This document shows, piece after piece, positions 33,669 through 45,552 of a DNA stretch of 64,000 nucleotides. The stretch spans positions 97,616,330 to 97,680,329 of the forward strand of contig NC_091131.1 of the NCBI RefSeq assembly GCF_040183065.1. Direction: 5' to 3'. The translations under genes were made by a program, and so were the position numbers. The notes beneath the pieces are model-generated. The model made no database searches. It was not told where the DNA came from and worked only from the letters and a program-made list of their open reading frames with translations. Positions within the stretch are counted from its first letter, which is position 1. The number at the start of each line of letters is the position of its first letter. This DNA comes from Periplaneta americana. Taxonomy: Eukaryota > Arthropoda > Insecta > Blattodea > Blattidae.

Positions 33669-34192
33669 TACCGAAATATAGAGGGCGTAGAACCTCTTAC
33701 AATTGCACTTAATAATTAAGGAACATAGGACTAAAAATTAAGATATAATAGGTACTTATAATTCTTTTCATACGGCATAACAGTTTGTTTTGCTACATTC
33801 TAAGCTATTGTTAATACGGTAGTTTTCTACCCCGCTATTACTTCTCTACCTACTGCACTTTCTAAGACATTTCCTCGCGTACTGTGCTATTAATTTAGTA
33901 TTGCAAAACTCGCGACTACAAATCAAATGAGTGATCGCAAAGATCTGTAGCTGCTCTCGATACCGAAATATAACTGAGAGAGGCCGCGCGGCACTGCTAA
34001 TTTTAAATGCAACGTGGGCACCCTCATGAACATAGCGAGGGGAGATGGCGTCACTGGTCGTGGTTATACAAGTTATCATGGTTCATGGCCTAATTCTGAT
34101 ATCACGCCCTACTTTCTAAGTGAAAAAAAAAGTATTCTCGGATTTTAATTACAGCACAGTAGACTTTTATGTAGCGGCTGTGCAGTAGACTC
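33669..34192. other. Non-coding stretch
   Basis: No gene or clear repeat is seen. Confidence 0.35.
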
Positions 34193-34776
34193 ACAAGCAA
34201 ACATTCTCATAGGGACAGATAATTTTTTCTTCCACCATGTTAATAATGTCAAAACAAGTGCTTATACAAATTTTGGCAACTCAAGAGGAATTACGAGGAT
34301 CGTAAAAAATAAGGTTGTCTGGGGCCGTTTACAGTAAGAAAACATAATTTCATGGAAATATTTATTGGAACAGATACAGCAATTTTGAGATATTTTTAAA
34401 CTTATTCGCCACCGGAATTAAGACATTTGTCATACCGTGGGATCAAATTTTTGTATCCCTGTGGCGTAAAAGTCTGCCACCTGGGATCGGAACCAGTGTG
34501 TGACAGCCGTCTACATCTCTCTGTCGATCCTGTGTCATGACAAATGTCTCAGTCCCAGTTAGGAATTAGTTGAAAAATAGCTCAATAATTGTATCTGGTC
34601 TAATAAATGTTTCCAATGAAATTGTGTTTTCTTTTTGTAAACAGTTCCAAAGAAATTTATTTTTTATGGTCTCATAATTGCACTCAAGTGGCCAAAATTT
34701 GTATAAGCACGTGTTTTGACAATATTAGCATGGTGGAAGAAAAAAATTATCTACCCGCATGAGAATGTTTGCTTGT
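34193..34776 (-). mobile_element. Long-TIR mariner derivative, copy 1
   Basis: The inverted ends ACAAGCAAACATTCTCAT extend inward for over 100 bp on each side (sharing AATGTCAAAACAAGTGCTTA on the left). It is the same family as 57117-57708. The interior corresponds on the - strand to the extreme C-terminus of a mariner transposase, which is better preserved in the other copy. Confidence 0.8.
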
Positions 34777-35182
34777 CAGTTCATACATAAAGTGTTCTAT
34801 ATTCTCACATACCTGTACAAAAATTCAGGACCCAAATAAGTTCTGTAAGTATATTAAAAAAAGGTGTAACTTATAGAACAAATACTTATCCATTCAATAA
34901 CAAAATTCAAGCGAAAGTGTGAAGAATACGTGGAAAGAGAATATTGAATGCATTTGGACTTGAAACTGGATTTCAACTTTCTTTAGTGAATTGAGTTTAA
35001 GAAGTTTAAAAACTTTAAAATAAGATTATCTCCTTTTTCTTGAATGCGAGCTAGAGTTCACTCCACCTCAAAATCTCAATTAAAGATGACAAATCCACAG
35101 ACAGAAATTACAGTAACAGCCAATATTTAGTTACGTGCTATAGGCTTTTGCAAAGACGTTGTGATATAGTTTTCAGAATTAC

Positions 35183-35183
<1 letters not shown>

Positions 35184-35231
<48 letters not shown>

Positions 35232-35430
35232 TATTATCAATATTATTGACAATAAATATTATTATCATTATTATTACTATTATTATTTTCATTATTATTA
35301 TTATTAATATTATTAACAATAAATATTATTATCATTATTATTATTACTATTATTATTATTAATATTATCATTATTATTATTATTGTTATTATTATTATCA
35401 TTATTGTTATTATCATCATCGTAATTACTA
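35184..35430. repeat. Compound ATT microsatellite
   Basis: ATT triplets with ACT, ATC, GTT and AATATT interruptions. Part of it is internally duplicated: ATTATTGACAATAAATATT near 35240 recurs as ATTATTAACAATAAATATT near 35310. Confidence 0.9.
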
Positions 35431-36409
35431 TCATTACTTTATTTCAATAACTAATTTATTGTAGAATATCTTTGTAAAATTTAAAGTAAAAACTTTTGTG
35501 CGAGATCGTGCGTATTTGCTTGGTTTCCGTACAAAACCAACCCGCGGTAAGTCTAAAATTCCACATTCAGTATTCCCAACCGAACACACATAACGATTTC
35601 CCATTTCTTACCGCTTAAGTGACATATTCATTTTACTGCTTTAGGCTTTTAACATATTATTTTTAGAGACGTTCAATATAGTAATGATTATAAATTGGAA
35701 ACTTACCACTGCAATTTCACCTAAATTGCACTGTTAATTATTGTTTTTAAATATTTGCAAAAATTAAGTGAACTCTACAACTCTACTAAAGTTACTGCAT
35801 TTCGCGATGCATGTAACATTAAGGAAGCCGTTTGTTTTAAGTTCGCATTTATAGACGGGGGGGAAAAAAGACAGACGTATATCACGGCCTGCTGGAGTAT
35901 AGTAAACACAGAAAACATTTTAAAGCAACAATGTTGAAGATGGATATTTTTGTTTTCCAAAATTGCCGTCATTGAACAGAAACCAAGATGGAGATTTCAT
36001 TGCAACTAATTAGAAATTCCTCTTTCAGGTATGTAATAAACGATCTTCGCACAAAATAATGTACGATACACGAGCGGTATGTTTTCTTTCAATTCTCGGA
36101 AATTAAAAAAGCTCAAATACGTTTCGCTTTTTCAAACTTTTCCTCGAATATGAAAACTTCAACATACCGCTCTTGTAACGCATACTACTATTATGTGATG
36201 GAATGTATAGTTTCTTGCCGTAGTAGAGTGGATTGTTAGAAGTAGCTAAGTTGTGAGTTAAGTACTTTGATAGGTACTGTACATATGTAATATACAAATA
36301 CGTAAGGAAGAAAGGGTGGAGATAAGGTAAGTACCCATGTTGCTAGACAAGCGGACAGTTAGGCATTTAAGAAGCTGAACAGGTAATGGTAGCAGCAAGG
36401 CATACAGAC
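35431..36409. other. Non-coding stretch
   Basis: No supported gene or repeat. The short mixed-frame peptides here have no known motif. Confidence 0.35.
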
Positions 36410-37109
36410 TAGAGATGAACAATGAGCGAGAATGCAAAACTAACAGCGCCCGCAAAGCCGAAAACCCGCACGACAGTATTGCCTGTCAATGACTGCTTGC
36501 AAGCAAACGTTCCAAGACATCGGGACTTCGGGAGTGATCAACTCTCGAACATCAAGCAGACTTGAATAGTCAGTTGTTTATACCAGACTGAACTTTTACC
36601 TGTTTGGCAACTGTTATGTATGTATAAACAATCAAGTAGCTTATTTGAAACATCATCTCCGCCTTTCAGTGTAGTAATCTGTTCCCCAATCTTTATTTAA
36701 ACACAAGCCCCTTATTAAAAGACTGGGAAATTCTTTTTCGCATGTTTGAAATCAAGTATACAATCCCAAGTAAAACAAAATGTTTTATTTAACGTTATAT
36801 TTTATGTTTCTTAGAAATTCAAATTTAGTTTAGATTTTTTTATTTATATGACCGTAGGTAATATCTGATAGTAGAACCAGAACATTTTGATAACTGTGAT
36901 ACTGTTTTATTTTGTCTTTTTGTATCAATTAAACATCTCTAATGTTATTTCAATTATGTTAAAAGTTACAAAATCTTTCCACGTCGTCCAAACGCTATTT
37001 CGAGAATGATGAGCGAGACTCGAAGCGCAAAAGAGTTACGATACAGACTCGAAAGACAAGTGCAACGAATACAGCGAGCGAGAGCAGCAGTTAGTTTTGT
37101 TTATCTCTA
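36410..37109. mobile_element. hAT-like non-autonomous element, copy 1
   Basis: The ends TAGAGATGAACAA and TTGTTTATCTCTA are inverted. Flanks ATACAGAC and ATATACAC agree at six of eight positions, a possible degraded 8-bp duplication. The first 80 bp match the window's last 81 bp (from 63920), including CGCCCGCAAAGCCGAAAACC. The interior is non-coding. Confidence 0.6.
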
Positions 37110-37555
37110 ATATACACTATATCTGATTGGATACGTAAATGAACGAGTGAAAAAAATGTATATAGCAGAAGCAGTATAATCGTGTACACTGTAATAGCTT
37201 ATTCCCTGAATAGAGTACAAACAAAATTCTAATATCTTGTTACTCTCAAATGAATACTTTGCTCAGGAAAAAATACTAATGGTCTTTAAATGTTAACACT
37301 ATTTTACTCGATACTCGTACAATTCTGAATTTTAGTCTTATCAACAGAGAAACTGATAATGAATGAGTTATCCTTTTAAATGGACGATTTTCTTTCAAAC
37401 TAATTAATCACAAAACACGTAACATTTTTTTTATTTAATTTAATGTACACCATGTCACATAAAGATTTGAGAGGTTACAAAACTTTATTGCAAGTAAACT
37501 ACTGAACTAGAGTCATGCACAATCGGTTACGAAAAATAAAGTTATACAGGGTGTT
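37110..37555. other. Non-coding stretch
   Basis: AT-rich sequence with nothing recognisable. Confidence 0.35.
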
Positions 37556-37810
37556 AAAAAGTATCCAATACTTTAGAAGGTGATAGAATGCATCAAAACA
37601 AGAAAATAGTGTTTAATGAACATGGGTCCTACAACACATACGTTCTGAGATCTGAACACTTGTTCATAGGAGGTGCTCAATGTGACGTCCATTTATGTCG
37701 ATGCATTTCTCTTCTCTACAATACATTCCGCATCTCCAATTCTCAGCCGGCCGTAAAAACATGTTCTGCTCTATACTGTTCACCCAGTACTATAACAAAG
37801 TTTTATTAAA
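37556..37810 (-). mobile_element. Terminal fragment of a mariner-like element
   Basis: It begins at TA-CAGGGTGTTAAAAAGTAT, a terminal repeat of the same general style as 24276 and 55356. On the - strand a frame ends EEKCIDINGRHIEHLL and stop, the usual last residues of DUF4817-type mariner transposases, about 110 bp from the terminus. The other end is absent. Confidence 0.6.
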
Positions 37811-39696
37811 CCATAAGAAGTAGCTAAAATCTGAATACAGATTTGGAAAAAAAAAAAAAAAACACGCATTTCCCTCGCAACACGTACCTATATTTCATAT
37901 TTCCAACTATTGCAAGCGATTGAATGTGAGGAGTGAGCGAAAATTGTTGCATGTTTTTCAATAACTGTAACATTGCGTAAGCCAGAACTTCAAGATCGGC
38001 CTTAGAGTCCATTCAGCCTCGTGTAAAGTTCAATACTAGATTTTTCCCGGGGCGTAAAGGTTTTTCGGAGTGTGGTGACGACCATAACACCTCATTCTGT
38101 GCCGAGGTCATGAAAGCATGAAGATATATCGCCACAGCTTTTACGTACTCCATTGTATGAAGGGGATTCCTTTACTCAACATGAAAATATTCAACCATAC
38201 GAATAGGTGAATAAATAAATTTTACTTCATTACTTCATCATTTTAAATTTGAGGCAGGCATGTCAAAACCCTGCACATTGTGCAGTCGCGCACATTGTGC
38301 ATTGGTCTCTGTGCAACGTGCAGTTCCTATTCCCCTACCTGGAGGAAGCGAATCGGCTTGGAGGGGAGCGCGACAGGGCTGTACAGTACATATAGTAGCA
38401 GATCAGCTTTTGTTTCAGTAACACAGATCAGTACGGGTGCTCATTGAGCTGTGATTGTGAATGCGTTATGGAAAATAAAGTGAGGAGTCCACAGATGTAA
38501 CGAAGAAGAGAAATCACGAATCATATAACATAACTGTTATGATGTTTTCCTCAGCCAATAGTAATTATTTTAAAATGAAAGGCTTTCATCATATCATGAG
38601 GTCCTAATAGTGATATGAGAATTTAAATCATATTAGTAAAGTTCTCAAAATATGATATTCGCCTGCTCTTATTTCTTAATTAGTACTCTCACGGCAAGAC
38701 AAACATGACAATGATGTTGTTTTGGAGTCTGTACTAACACAGCCATCAATGGTTAGACGACTTACAACTTTTATTTGATAAGCTGATAAGTGATGAGAAT
38801 ATAGTGAGGAATACATATGAGGGTCTTGAGGTTGTAAGGGAAGGAAGAATGCAACTATTTGTAAGGCGGAAAAATTTTCTGGAAAAATAATACATAATGT
38901 CGAATTTTACATCTCACGTTACTATATTATCTTAATATACTTACGTTAATAAATCTTTAAACCTGACATAAAGAAAATGTCCTCGCTTCACAGCTTGTGA
39001 AGTACTCTTTTAACTCAATTCAGTAACGCTCCCAACTTGCTGAAACTTGCTCTCAACATTTTCTAAATAAACTATATATAAATTTAAATTCAAGCTTAAT
39101 TTATCCAATTAGTAATAATAATGTGAATTTATATTAATATACAGCAAGGAAATGATTCCAGTGTAAAAGCCTCACAATGTTCTCCTATTGCATGTAATTG
39201 GGAGTAAAATATTTTCTTTCTTAGCATTTGTGTACCAATGGACCCACTAATGCTTGAGGAACAATGAAAGAGTATTACTTTGAAATAATCAGTACCTACT
39301 ACATAAAATGAAATATTGTATTCGTTTTTTGTTGTTTCGAAATTACTGCAATACTTATATTTTCTTAAAATACTGTATACAAATCATGTAAATAAATGAT
39401 TCTGTACAAACAACTGCATTGTGAATTGTAACTGAGTAAGACTATTGTTTCTTGTGTTACAATTTTTGTAAAATGTAGGCACTGACAATAATTGTGTTTT
39501 TTCCTTCTGCTAAGTATGTTTATAATGTCCAAATGTCAATTTAATTTAACACTAGAAGCGCAGAATAGATTCTTGTACATCCCTAACGCTAAGAACTGGT
39601 AAGAGCAACACGTGAATGACGCAATCTGCACAGACCGGCGTTCCGCGCACATACACTGCACTTTCAGTGTCTGATTTCTGACATGCCTGATTTAAG
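37811..39696. other. Non-coding stretch
   Basis: No gene is recognised. Near 38075-38130 the words GTGCCGAGGTCATGAAAGC and ACACCTC resemble the 3' region of a cockroach or termite LINE/SINE family. At 38262-38360 repeated GCACATTGTGCA words form a short palindrome-rich block. Neither can be bounded. Confidence 0.3.
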
Positions 39697-39705
39697 GAAA
39701 TATTT

Positions 39706-40832
39706 GGGCGGAGGTAAACTGCACACACTTTGTGGTATGTTATCTGCACACGCACCAAAACCTAGGCCGTAGTGGTCGCATGTAAACTACACACACAGCA
39801 TGACTCGAGTTATGTTTTTTAAAAAATGACATATAAATCGAACGCAATGTCAACCAATGTTACGGATGACAAGTACAATTGACTTACGCAGCTTGTAATG
39901 GAATTAGAGAGGTACTGTATGAGTTAGGTTGACTTGGACGGATAGTTAAGCAGCAGTTCAACATAAAGCATTGGCCCTTGAACACAGTTGTTCATAAGTG
40001 CTATCCATGCTGCAATCAATGTTGTATGGAGTGAGGCCAATGTCATTGGATGTAGATTCCACCTAAGTCAATTTTGGCTTCGTCAGATTAAAAAATATGC
40101 TTCCATAAAGAAATATAAACGTGATTCTGAAATAGGCAGATGGTTAAAACTTGTACTCAGTCTACCATTTTTTAACCCACATGAGGTTGGCGACTATTTT
40201 GTAGCCTATTTGATTTAGTGGTCATTAAGCCACAAGATGAAAGACTAGATAACTTTTGTGACTATTTAGTAGACAGCTATGTAGACGATGACGCTACCTT
40301 TCCTCCTTCAATCTGGGCAGCTAAAACAGAAAGCTTGCACCGTATAACTAATTAATGCCTGTACGTATTTTCATGTTAGATTCAATACGAAATTTTTGCT
40401 CCGCTCATCCAGATATTTATACTTTTACAAATAGGTTAACTGAATTTCAAATAGACACATACGTGAACATTCAGGGGATAACCACTGCTGCAAAAGTTAA
40501 AAATAAGGGCTCCTTAAGGAGGAAAGAGACTATGGAGAGAAATATAAACGATTTTAAGGAGGGACATATATCCCGAGTGGAATTCATTAAGACAGCAAAA
40601 TACCATATACCAATAAAAATATTGATTAATGCGTTACTATTGTAATAGTGAGTATATTCAAAGTAAATATATGCCATTGTAGCTCTGTGTGTAATTTACA
40701 TCCTGTTTTTATTACCTGGGTTATTTGCGTGTGCAGATTACATATCCAAAATCGGTGTGTGCAAATTATATGTATGTAAATTACCTTCTTTTAGGTCATA
40801 TACCTGAAAAGTGTGTGCAGTTTACCGCCCCC
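39706..40832 (+). mobile_element. MULE (Mutator-like) element with 9-bp duplication
   Basis: GAAATATTT (39697-39705) and GAAATATTC (40833-40841) form the 9-bp duplication expected of Mutator-like elements, one base apart. The ends GGGCGGAGGTAAACTGCACA and, reversed, GGGGGCGGTAAACTGCACAC are inverted, and GCACACAC/GTGTGTGC words recur subterminally. It retains only the C-terminal part of the transposase, so it is non-autonomous. Confidence 0.85.
39985..40645 (+). pseudogene. MULE transposase C-terminal relic
   Basis: The + strand encodes AIHAAINVVWSEANVIGCRF followed by HLSQFWLRQIKK, the C-x-F-H region of MULE transposases, then SEIGRWLKLVLSLPFFNPHE and DYFVAYL. After a stop near 40216 the homology continues in another frame with FCDYLVDSYVDDDATFPPSIW, and from 40355 with FQIDTYVNIQGITTAAKVKN. 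At least two frame changes and a stop disable it. The N-terminal zinc finger and first catalytic residue are missing, apparently through internal deletion. Confidence 0.8.
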
Positions 40833-40841
40833 GAAATATTC

Positions 40842-41231
40842 TACATGTAATTCTTGTAATCTTTAGAGTTAGGTGATAAATAATGAATAGGGTTTAATTA
40901 AAAAAATCTTACAAAGCATAAAATATTGTCAAACATTTTATAAATATTTATCGTTATGTTTTCCACCTTCAGTGTAATAACATAAATAACCTTTCACATG
41001 AAACGTCTATATTCGATCTATAATAGAAGAACAATTGTTTACTGCGACGTCACTCGTGGTACCATGGAAATAGAAGTGCCTCGTGGTTTTCCATGAGGTC
41101 CGTCTAGCTTCATTTTCTATTTGATGTGCCAAGCAGTTTTGAAGCTCACTTATTTTCTGCTAGCAATGGAGCCTTAGCAATGACTGTGCTCCTTATATCT
41201 CCAAATGGCTTGCTTTGGCAGTGTTTCTTTC
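40842..41231. other. Non-coding stretch
   Basis: No gene or bounded repeat is seen. Confidence 0.35.
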
Positions 41232-41394
41232 TAGTGTTGCCAATTTAGCTTCTTTCTTTCTAAATCTAGCTTTTTTGATGTTTAGCTTAGCGGCAAAAAA
41301 AAAATCCATCCCGCTTAGCGGGGAATCTAGCTTATTTCCTTCGCTTAGCAGGCGGGAAGCTTTGTTCGTTTAATCCAATTTTAAATAAATTTAT

Positions 41395-41398
<4 letters not shown>

Positions 41399-41433
<35 letters not shown>
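41399..41433. repeat. (AT)n microsatellite
   Basis: An AT dinucleotide run of about 34 bases inside the element at 41232. Confidence 0.95.
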
Positions 41434-41436
<3 letters not shown>

Positions 41437-41645
41437 CTCTCAAACTATTCTTGGTAAGCACGTAATAATATGTTATAATACAGAGACGAGTTGAAACAAG
41501 TTTCATCATGAATCTGCTTATCATCCTTTCCTCCCAACGTTTTCCTTTTCTTGCTGAGGTGACGTGACTCAGGTGATCCATATATGGAAACATTGGAAAC
41601 CCAAAAGAAATTACAGCATCCAATTCATTTTCTTCATCAAGAAAG

Positions 41646-41864
41646 TTGGGCAGTTGTTGTAAAGATTACATATTGTCAATAGATGTGATACGTAAAGTAG
41701 GGACCCTGGCTCCATACAAGAAGGAATCAAGTGACGACTCTCCGAGTACTTCGCATATGCCTACATCTAATAGCAGAGATATTGCCGCCACTGCAACTTC
41801 ATTGCTACTCAACATTGAGAATTCAGACATTGACCCCGATAATTCTGAGGAAATCTCTATTTAA
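41646..41864 (+). pseudogene. Acidic, serine-rich C-terminal-like frame
   Basis: A + frame with DVIRKVGTLAPYKKESSDDS, then SPSTSHMPTSNSRDIAATAT, then ENSDIDPDNSEEISI and stop. It ends about 175 bp from the CACT-type terminus once the inserted element is subtracted, similar to the frame at 17956-18222. It is probably a transposase tail of unknown superfamily; it has no catalytic motif. Confidence 0.35.
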
Positions 41865-42006
41865 GTCAAGTAATCATAGTTTCAATTATTCAGTATTAAA
41901 ACATGCGCTATATAATTAACAGTATCTATAGATGAAATTTTCAATTACTTAATCTAAAAGTATTTTGTGAAAATCTAGCTTTTTTTTTGCTCGCAAATAG
42001 CTTATA

Positions 42007-43050
42007 CAGGACATCATTTTATTTTTACTTAGATTTTTATTGTGTCTGAGTTTTTTTAATGTAGTTCACTCCCACCCCTTCTACTATTAAACTTCCAACC
42101 TTACTTCACACACAACCAAGGCCGCGTATGCAAAGTCGCCTAGTAAACAGTACTGAGTTGGTGAGTATAGTACGTTCCAGAAATATGTTCGCGTTTTCCA
42201 GTGACGAAAGATCTTTCAATATTGAATCATATTTTGGGACAGGTATTGTCGACGTTTGCCTACGTCGCATCCCAGTTTCCCCCACCCGCATCTGCTCGCC
42301 CCTCTGTAAAGACTAGTGACTGTTTAAAATAACTTAAATAAAAGGGCTTCGTTAAGTAATTATCTGTCACGTGATTTCTTCCCTTTCTACGACCCTGCGA
42401 CAAAACCACTTGGACGGACAGTAGATAGCATGTCTGAGTAATTTTATATTTTCGGATCGTGCAGAAATGAAGATTGACTTACAGTACGTAATGTACTCTT
42501 TTATAGAGTAGATACAGAATTATTTCAACATGAGTTACTAGTACGAAGGACGAAACTGGTAATCGGAATTCGGTACAGTAGTCTACAGTGCGATAATATG
42601 CACAAACGAACTGAAGCCTGTATCGAAATGAACGGCCACCATTTTCAAAAATGTGTTTAAATATTCATATTATGATTATTTTTCAATTTAACTTCATTCT
42701 CTATGTTGTAGACTGTACTGTAATATACATTGCATAATGAATACGTCCGAGATAGTTCAATTCGTGAGTAAAAACACTTATTGTTCATACAGTACTGTAT
42801 TTTGATTAAACAAAAACCTAATGAAAGTTATCAAACTGAAAATCGCGATATTTCCTAGTTTACGTAAATGAACTACTTTTCTTTCTTCCCTCCTATACCT
42901 AGTAAAGTGATTTGTTTGCATTTTACGCCAGTATCATCGAACTTCAGTCGTGGAAGGGAGTAGCAAACGGTGTTTCCGATTTCAACCGATAATTCAAAGA
43001 TATAGCCAGGTTAATATTAGAAATGTTAGCAAAATAAAATTATGTCTCTG
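42007..43050 (+). mobile_element. TA-inserted TIR element, unsplit copy
   Basis: The ends CAGGACATCATTTTATTTT and, reversed from the right, CAGAGACATAATTTTATTTT are flanked by TA. Its 1044 bp align along their length, in reverse orientation, with the outer element at 46572-51422. It has no transposase. Because it is not split, it supplies the empty-site sequence for the insertion at 47585. Confidence 0.88.
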
Positions 43051-43095
43051 TATTTAAGTTTCGTCTAGCGGGATTCAGGGATAGGTAGTTGGCAA

Positions 43096-44640
43096 CACTG
43101 TTTTTTTCCTCCTTTGTCTGGACGACTGGACAGGGGGCTGTGCGGTGGTCGCACTGTCTTGTCCTTCGTAGTTCTCAGAATTACTGTCGAGAATCGAACT
43201 CCTATTATGCAGCAGGTGTGGACCACACCGCGTATTTAATGTGTAAGCGTAAAGTTGTTGAAATAACGGCGGTATGGTAGCTTAATGAATACATAAATAT
43301 TCGTTCAGACAAAACGGAATTTATAAAATTCGATTTATGTTTACTTGGTAACTGTTTTGTGTGCACCACGGGAGCATCTGAAAATATACTCCGGTGTGCT
43401 CTAAATATGCCATCGCTTCATGACTCGCTTAGCCAGTTCACCCAGTTTGCAAACTTTGTGCCCCGAAAGGTCACTCTCATGACATACGCAGCCCCCGGGT
43501 AGCGCTGCACAAAACTCAGCTTCATAATGAGGCCTGTGAGGATGTTCCCTTTCACAGCCAACTCGGGATTTGTGTGTCTGTGTGTGACTTTTATACATTA
43601 GAACAAGCCTTGTGCATGAATATTTGTTGCACATCACAATATTGTGGATAATATAATTATGTGTACGGTACCCAAGTCCGGGCTCTAGTTATTAGACTAA
43701 TGATTGCAAAAAATACTTCACATTGATCTACAGATACTGAAACAGAAAAACTCTTTTCTCCTCTATCCCCCTGCCGTTATAGCTGGTTTCCGTAACCGTA
43801 TTTCGCTATCGTAGCTCCCCAAATCCATCGCGTGCTGGGTGGCACCGCTCCATACACTGACCAAAAATTATGAGGACCCGAATTAGCATGCAATGATTTT
43901 CATCAACAATAATCTAACTAGAGGTTTTGATTTATCTAGAGAAAATCAAAACTCGAGTGGGAATTAATTGACTATTACACGATTAGAAGAAAGTATATAA
44001 AGATTAGAAGTAACGAAATATTCAATACAATACAATATTAAATTGACTTACAAAAATACTGAACTGTCTTCAAATGTAGTTCTACCATCTCAATATTACA
44101 AATATTCCGGTAGATGGCAGTAGTGTTATGATTAGCTGTTTTATTGTTAGCAGTTGTGCCAACTACAGAATCTTCATTGAACTCTGTGGAGGTTACTAGT
44201 TAAGAAGGCTTTGTTGATTCAGTTTCACTTTTATTAAACAGTTACTTTCCACTTTAATTATTCCGATCCCAGTAATCAACCTCACTTGACAGATTATTTT
44301 CAATAAATCTTAGTATTAGACAATCTCTAATACGTGACTATCGATAATATCATACAGCAGAAGCTATAACATAACCTAAATAATATAAACAAGTGTTAGA
44401 AAAGTTTTAATTTGGGATGATGAATTAAACAAGAAAACTTTAATTAAATATGATGAAATAAAAAATATTTTTAAAAGAGACAATATTGAAAGCACAATTT
44501 TCAAATTTGAATGTTTTAGTGGTTGGTGGTTCAGTTGATGTTATATTGGATGTGTGCGTAAAAGAAGTGGAACTCGTTGATGTACATGGTGTATTCCTCA
44601 ACTTATTCAGGATCTCCGAATTTACTTATTTAATTGAAAA
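43096..44640. other. Non-coding stretch
   Basis: No supported gene. A B-box-like word on the - strand near 43190 (GAGTTCGATTCTCG) suggests another decayed tRNA-like sequence. Confidence 0.35.
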
Positions 44641-44644
44641 TGAA

Positions 44645-45280
44645 TACAATTTAATAAATACAATGAAAGATAAACTAGCCCACTCCTGAATGAGTAAGAC
44701 TCGTGCTCAGGAGGGGATTCCAATACAGACAAAAATAAAATTAAAATTGAGAGTGAATACAGATTAAATAGTGTTTAATATGTTTAAACCCAAACTGTAA
44801 ATCCAATACAATTCTTTGATTTTTTTTTTTTTATTAATCTGGAGAGGATTCGTGGTTGAAATATTATTGGAATAAAATTTGTGTAATACTCTGGGACCTT
44901 GACTCATGCTATGATAAAAAGCTGCATTGGTTTTACATTTTGATTCAGACAAACGCAGAGAATTCATATTTTTAGTTCTATATTTATGTATAGGCCTATA
45001 CCTTTCAAAGTTATTAAAATTTCTATAAAATATTTTAATAAAATAAAATACTACATTTGTTTAATGTTGAAAACTTTGAAATGTTTAAACAACAGTTCAG
45101 TTGGGTAATCTTTCTGCTTTTTAAAACAAATTTTTAATACTTTTTCTGTAGTAAAATTAACGGATAAAGGTTGGATATATAAGTTCCACCCCAACCTATA
45201 ATACCATACATAAATATAGATTGAAATAAAGCTAAATATATTACACGTAAACTGTTAATTGACAAAAATTGAATGGTGCT
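44645..45280 (-). pseudogene. CR1/Jockey-like LINE 3' end, copy 1
   Basis: The - strand gives SIFMYGIIGWGGTYISNLYP, then LILLQKK, and later the terminal block with NMNSLRLSESKCKTNAAFYH and GPRVLHKFYSN. This is the conserved tail after the reverse transcriptase in CR1/Jockey-type elements. It matches the fragment at 57905-58432 but reaches further 5'. Frameshifts near 45130 and a poly(T) insertion at 44820 break it. Confidence 0.7.
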
Positions 45281-45460
45281 CTTAATTTATTTGTAAACAG
45301 GGTTTCAGGGAAGATGCATTACTATGACCAGTGATCTTTATTAATTCTTATTCTTGAATGCCAATGTGAGTCATATTTGAAACTGCTGTGCATCGACTGG
45401 GATGGTTTTTAATTTTCTGTTTTTTGACGTCCAGACCAGTGCAGTTTGAAATGTTGGCAA

Positions 45461-45552
45461 ACAAAGAAACAAATGCTAGGGTAGTGATAAAAACAAACAA
45501 ATACTAGGAAAGCGATAAAATTAAACAAGTGCTAGACAAGCGATAAACTTGT
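45461..45552. repeat. Three-copy tandem repeat, ~30 bp
   Basis: Units of the form AAACAAATGCTAGG followed by A/G and GTGATAAA or GCGATAAA. Confidence 0.7.

Larger units (their letters stand above)
41232..43095 (+). mobile_element. TIR element interrupted by a younger element
   Basis: AGTGTTGCCAATTTAGC at 41232 and TTGGCAACACT at about 43085-43095 are inverted ends. Both subterminal zones are rich in TAGCTT/CTTAGCG words. Between 42007 and 43050 lies a separate TA-inserted element, so the original was about 0.8 kb. It carries a short acidic frame (41646-41864). I see no unambiguous target duplication, so the superfamily is open. Confidence 0.55.

Noticed and set aside
38060..38170. LINE 3' UTR fragment
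   Set aside because: The words are suggestive of a known cockroach/termite repeat, but too short and diverged to bound or name with confidence.
43096..43640. Open frames on both strands near 43089-43637
   Set aside because: No motif, no splice support and no similarity to anything else in the window.
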